Origin: Verrucomicrobiales bacterium
Lineage (GTDB): Bacteria; Verrucomicrobiota; Verrucomicrobiia; Methylacidiphilales; JAAUTS01
Assembly (NCBI GenBank): GCA_031266335.1
Contig: JAISBF010000062.1
Location: forward strand, 1-33,256
Direction: 5' to 3'
DNA: 33,256 nt
Under the pieces are notes generated by a model. The model saw nothing but the letters and a program-made list of their open reading frames with translations, did not search any database and was not told the origin of the DNA. The translations under genes and the position numbers were made by a program. Shown piece after piece: positions 31,284 to 33,256 of this stretch (position 1 is its first letter; each line of letters begins with the position of its first letter).

Positions 31284-32318
31284 CTAAAATTTCAATTGCA
31301 CCTTGCGGCCGCCTTTTACGATTTGGCCGATGATGTAGGACTGGCTGCGGGCCAAGACCTTCGGCGCGTCCGTGGCGCTGACGATGGCCACCATGCCGAT
31401 GCCCATGTTGAACACCTGGTAAAGTTCCTCCCGCGCCACGCCGCCTTGTTGCTCGAGCAATTCAAAAATCGGCAGCGTCGGCCAGGCGCCGACGTGGATG
31501 ACGGCATCGACATTGCGCGGCAGGATGCGCGGGATGTTGTCCACGAAACCGCCGCCGGTGATGTGGGAGAGGCCCTTGAAAGTGACTTTGTTGCCGATCT
31601 GCTTCAGCAAAGGCTGATAGTTGACGTGCGGCATCAACAGCGCCTCGCCCAGCGACTGCTTGCTGCCCGGCAACGGGGTTTGCACCGGCAGGCCGAGCTG
31701 GTTGAACAAAATCTCCCGCGCCAGACTGTAGCCGTTGGTGTGCAGGCCGGAGGAAGGGAAGCCGATCATCACGTCGCCGGGCTTGATTTTCGCGCCGTCG
31801 ATGGCCTGCCGGCGGTCCACCACGCCGACGATGCAGCCGACCAGATCGTAGTCCTCGCCCTGGTAAATGCCGGGCATCTGCGCCGTCTCGCCGCCGATTA
31901 GCGCGCAACCGGCTTCCTTGCACGCGAGGGCCAGGCCGCTGAGGATTTGGTTGAAAGTCTTCGGCTCCAGCTTGCCAGTGCCCACGTAATCGAGGAAAAA
32001 CAACGGCTCCGCGCCGACCACCGCGATGTCGTTGACGCAATGGTTGACCAAGTCCTGGCCGATGGTGTCGTGGCGTTTGAGCATGGCGGCGACCTTCAAC
32101 TTGGTGCCGACCCCGTCCACGCTACTGACGAGCACCGGCTCCCGGTAGCCCTTGAAATTGGCGCGAAACAAACCGCCGAAACCGCCGATTTTGCTCAGGA
32201 CTTCCTTGCGATGAGTCGAGGCGATGCGGGCGCCGATGCCCGATTTCACTAGATTGCCCAAGTCGAGGTCCACCCCGGCGGCGGCATAAGCCTTGTTGGA
32301 TTTGGTGTTCTTTTTCAT
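31284..32318 (-). CDS. purM: Phosphoribosylformylglycinamidine cyclo-ligase (AIR synthetase)
   Basis: 344 aa, normal for the family (about 345). Motifs: YAAAGVDLDLGNLVKSGI (about 11-28), GGFGGLFRA, VLVSSVDGVGTKLKVA (about 63-78, ATP/substrate-binding SxDGVGTKL), GQDLVNHCVNDIAVVGAEPLFFLDYVGTGKL (about 88-117), ALIGGETAQMPGIY (about 139-152), GLHTNGYSLAR and LSHITGGGFVDNIPRILP. It closes the imidazole ring in step five of purine synthesis. It is the upstream member of a purM-purH pair. Start ATG 32318 (MKKNTKSNKAY) is the only plausible one. Confidence 0.95.
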   Translation of the reverse strand: MKKNTKSNKAYAAAGVDLDLGNLVKSGIGARIASTHRKEVLSKIGGFGGLFRANFKGYREPVLVSSVDGVGTKLKVAAMLKRHDTIGQDLVNHCVNDIAVVGAEPLFFLDYVGTGKLEPKTFNQILSGLALACKEAGCALIGGETAQMPGIYQGEDYDLVGCIVGVVDRRQAIDGAKIKPGDVMIGFPSSGLHTNGYSLAREILFNQLGLPVQTPLPGSKQSLGEALLMPHVNYQPLLKQIGNKVTFKGLSHITGGGFVDNIPRILPRNVDAVIHVGAWPTLPIFELLEQQGGVAREELYQVFNMGIGMVAIVSATDAPKVLARSQSYIIGQIVKGGRKVQLKF

Positions 32319-32391
32319 GCGGGTGAGAATGGCAGAAGGCTAGGGGTTCGGAGTGGAAAGGAAATAAAATATTTTCGATACGTCGTTGTTT

Positions 32392-32460
32392 AACCACCGA
32401 TGGACACGGATAAAAAAATCGAAAAAAAACATCCGTGTTCATCAGTGTCCATCCGTGGTT
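32392..32460. repeat. Dispersed inverted repeat AACCACNGATGGACAC...GTGTCCATCCGTGGTT
   Basis: A 16-bp imperfect inverted repeat (one mismatch) with an inner ATCCGTGTTCATCAGTGTCC. It is the widespread 'GGATGGACACTGATGAACACGGAT' type of dispersed repeat, upstream of purM. No gene in this gap. Confidence 0.6.
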
Positions 32461-32585
32461 AAAAAAAATGAAAAAAACCCTTGCGCAAGCCCGCCCAATT
32501 CCATATCGTCCCATCCGTCAAATCGTCCAACCGAGTTACCAGAACCCGCTGAAGATGAAAAAGATCAGTCATAACGTAAGTGAAT

Positions 32586-32617
32586 CGCGCTCACGCGCTC
32601 ACGCGCTCACGCGCTCA
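32586..32617. repeat. (CGCGCTCA)x4 short tandem repeat
   Basis: Four perfect consecutive copies of the 8-mer CGCGCTCA. It lies in the gene-free stretch upstream of purM. Such pure octamers are slippage-prone. Confidence 0.85.
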
Positions 32618-32714
32618 TTATGACTACTGCCCCGATTCTCTAATTTCCCGGCCAGATTTTCCCCGTTTCATTCCCCATCCGGCGGTCTGCGGACATCAGC
32701 CTGTCGGGGTCTCA

Positions 32715-32975
32715 TTCGGCACCTTTAGCGGCAGTTCTAAAACCCTTAGAGCCGGTTCTAACTCCTTTAGCGGTGTCTCTAAAACTTTTAGAGCCGCCTC
32801 TAAGGTCTTTAGCAGCGTTTCTAAAACCTTTAGAGCTGCCTCTAACGTCTTTAGCGGTGCTTCTAAAACTCCTAGAGCCGGCTCTAACGTCTTTAGAAAC
32901 GGCTCTAAAACCTTTAGAGCCGCTTCTAACGTCCTTAGAGGCACCTCTAAAACCCTTGGAGTCGCCTCTAACGGG
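32715..32975. repeat. 21-bp hairpin tandem array, 11 full units plus flanking part-units
   Basis: Two alternating 21-bp subunits, TCTAAAACCTTTAGAGCCGCC and TCTAACGTCTTTAGCGGTGCT type, make a 42-bp composite unit; 11 full subunits run from 32736 to 32966. Each TCTAAA-ACC-TTTAGA forms a 6-bp hairpin and each TTAGAG-CCGC-CTCTAA an alternative one, so the array can switch pairings. Because 21 is a multiple of three and units lack stops, several frames stay open. The minus frame encodes heptads LEAALKV/LETLLKT and one plus frame LEPPLRS-like heptads. Whether any is translated is unproven. Confidence 0.85.
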
Positions 32976-33005
32976 ATACAAACCAACCCCTAACCCATAG
33001 AAATC

Positions 33006-33256
33006 ATGAAAACACACACCAGTTACCTAACCGTCAGCGTCAAAAAATACATCCACAAAACCTGGGATGGCATCTTTGACTTCTTCAGCCAATACAGCGG
33101 CGACCTGATCAACGTCCAAACCAAGACCGACCCCGGCCTCGCCGACGCCGACATCGCCAATATTCAAGAAACCACCGCCGCCTACGGCCAGTTGAACCAA
33201 GCCATCATTGAGGCAGAAAAAATCATCACCGCCCTGCGCGCCTTGCGGATTCAACT
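33006..33256 (+). CDS. Unidentified small helical protein, 3' end outside window (partial)
   Basis: Open from ATG 33006 to the right window edge, 83 full codons; absent from the track as it has no stop. It starts MKTHTSYLTVSVKKYIHKTW, continues with DGIFDFFSQYSGDLINVQTKTDP, and ends in a helix (AAYGQLNQAIIEAEKIITALRAL) with coiled-coil character. No signal peptide or membrane segment. Family not recognised. It begins about 30 bp after the 21-bp hairpin array, and the ORFs across that array end just before it, so the array may be its leader. An ACCGTCAGCGTC word occurs within the first 12 codons (encoding TVSV). Confidence 0.6.
   Translation, partial: MKTHTSYLTVSVKKYIHKTWDGIFDFFSQYSGDLINVQTKTDPGLADADIANIQETTAAYGQLNQAIIEAEKIITALRALRIQ

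Overview
The window looks like a piece of the chromosome of a GC-rich Gram-negative bacterium. It carries part of a tailed-phage (siphovirus-like) prophage at about 1-17,990 and host housekeeping DNA from about 18,025 to the end. The host is plausibly in the Verrucomicrobiota/PVC area, judged from pseudopilins with a GFTLIELLVV N-terminus, a membrane mannan/cellulose-synthase-like glycosyltransferase, AsmA-like proteins and many dispersed PVC-style repeats. That placement is inference; no marker gene such as 16S rRNA is present.

Prophage (almost all minus strand, read right to left): primase/helicase-like ATPase (17851-16130); an intergenic region packed with CATAGGT/ACCTATG iterons that is a good replication-origin candidate; ParB-like/DNA methyltransferase fusion; terminase small and large subunits; small basic proteins; a HicA-HicB toxin-antitoxin pair inserted on the opposite strand; coiled-coil scaffold candidate; P22-coat-like major capsid protein; two small proteins; lambda-B-type portal; S49 capsid protease; head-tail/tail completion proteins; tail terminator-like, tube-like and chaperone-position proteins; short tape measure; and tail-tip proteins running off the left edge. 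Several start codons are preceded at exactly 19 nt by a TTGAC element. Three intergenic gaps share an AT-rich element with a mini-ORF, and two gaps share a CCGATAAAC/GTTTATCGG palindrome. The right prophage edge coincides with the 5' part of a tRNA-Val(CAC) gene that stops at the anticodon loop.

Host part: membrane-anchored glucosaminidase; two type II secretion/type IV pilin-like pseudopilins behind a GT2 glycosyltransferase; purN; a 22-bp tandem repeat array interrupted by a 196-bp MITE-like inverted-repeat element; an AsmA-like envelope protein; a two-gene unit (membrane protein plus large secreted helical protein); an APC amino-acid permease; purH and purM separated by a GxxExxY-protein cassette bounded by 36-bp inverted repeats; a 21-bp hairpin repeat array; and the start of an unidentified gene at the right edge.

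The most unusual signal is a non-palindromic word, (CA)CCGTCAGCG/CGCTGACGG(TG). Its 7-bp core GTCAGCG occurs roughly 80 times by eye in both orientations, in several reading frames, in phage and host genes alike. It behaves like a DNA-level highly iterated word (an uptake-sequence-like or HIP1-like signal) rather than a protein motif.
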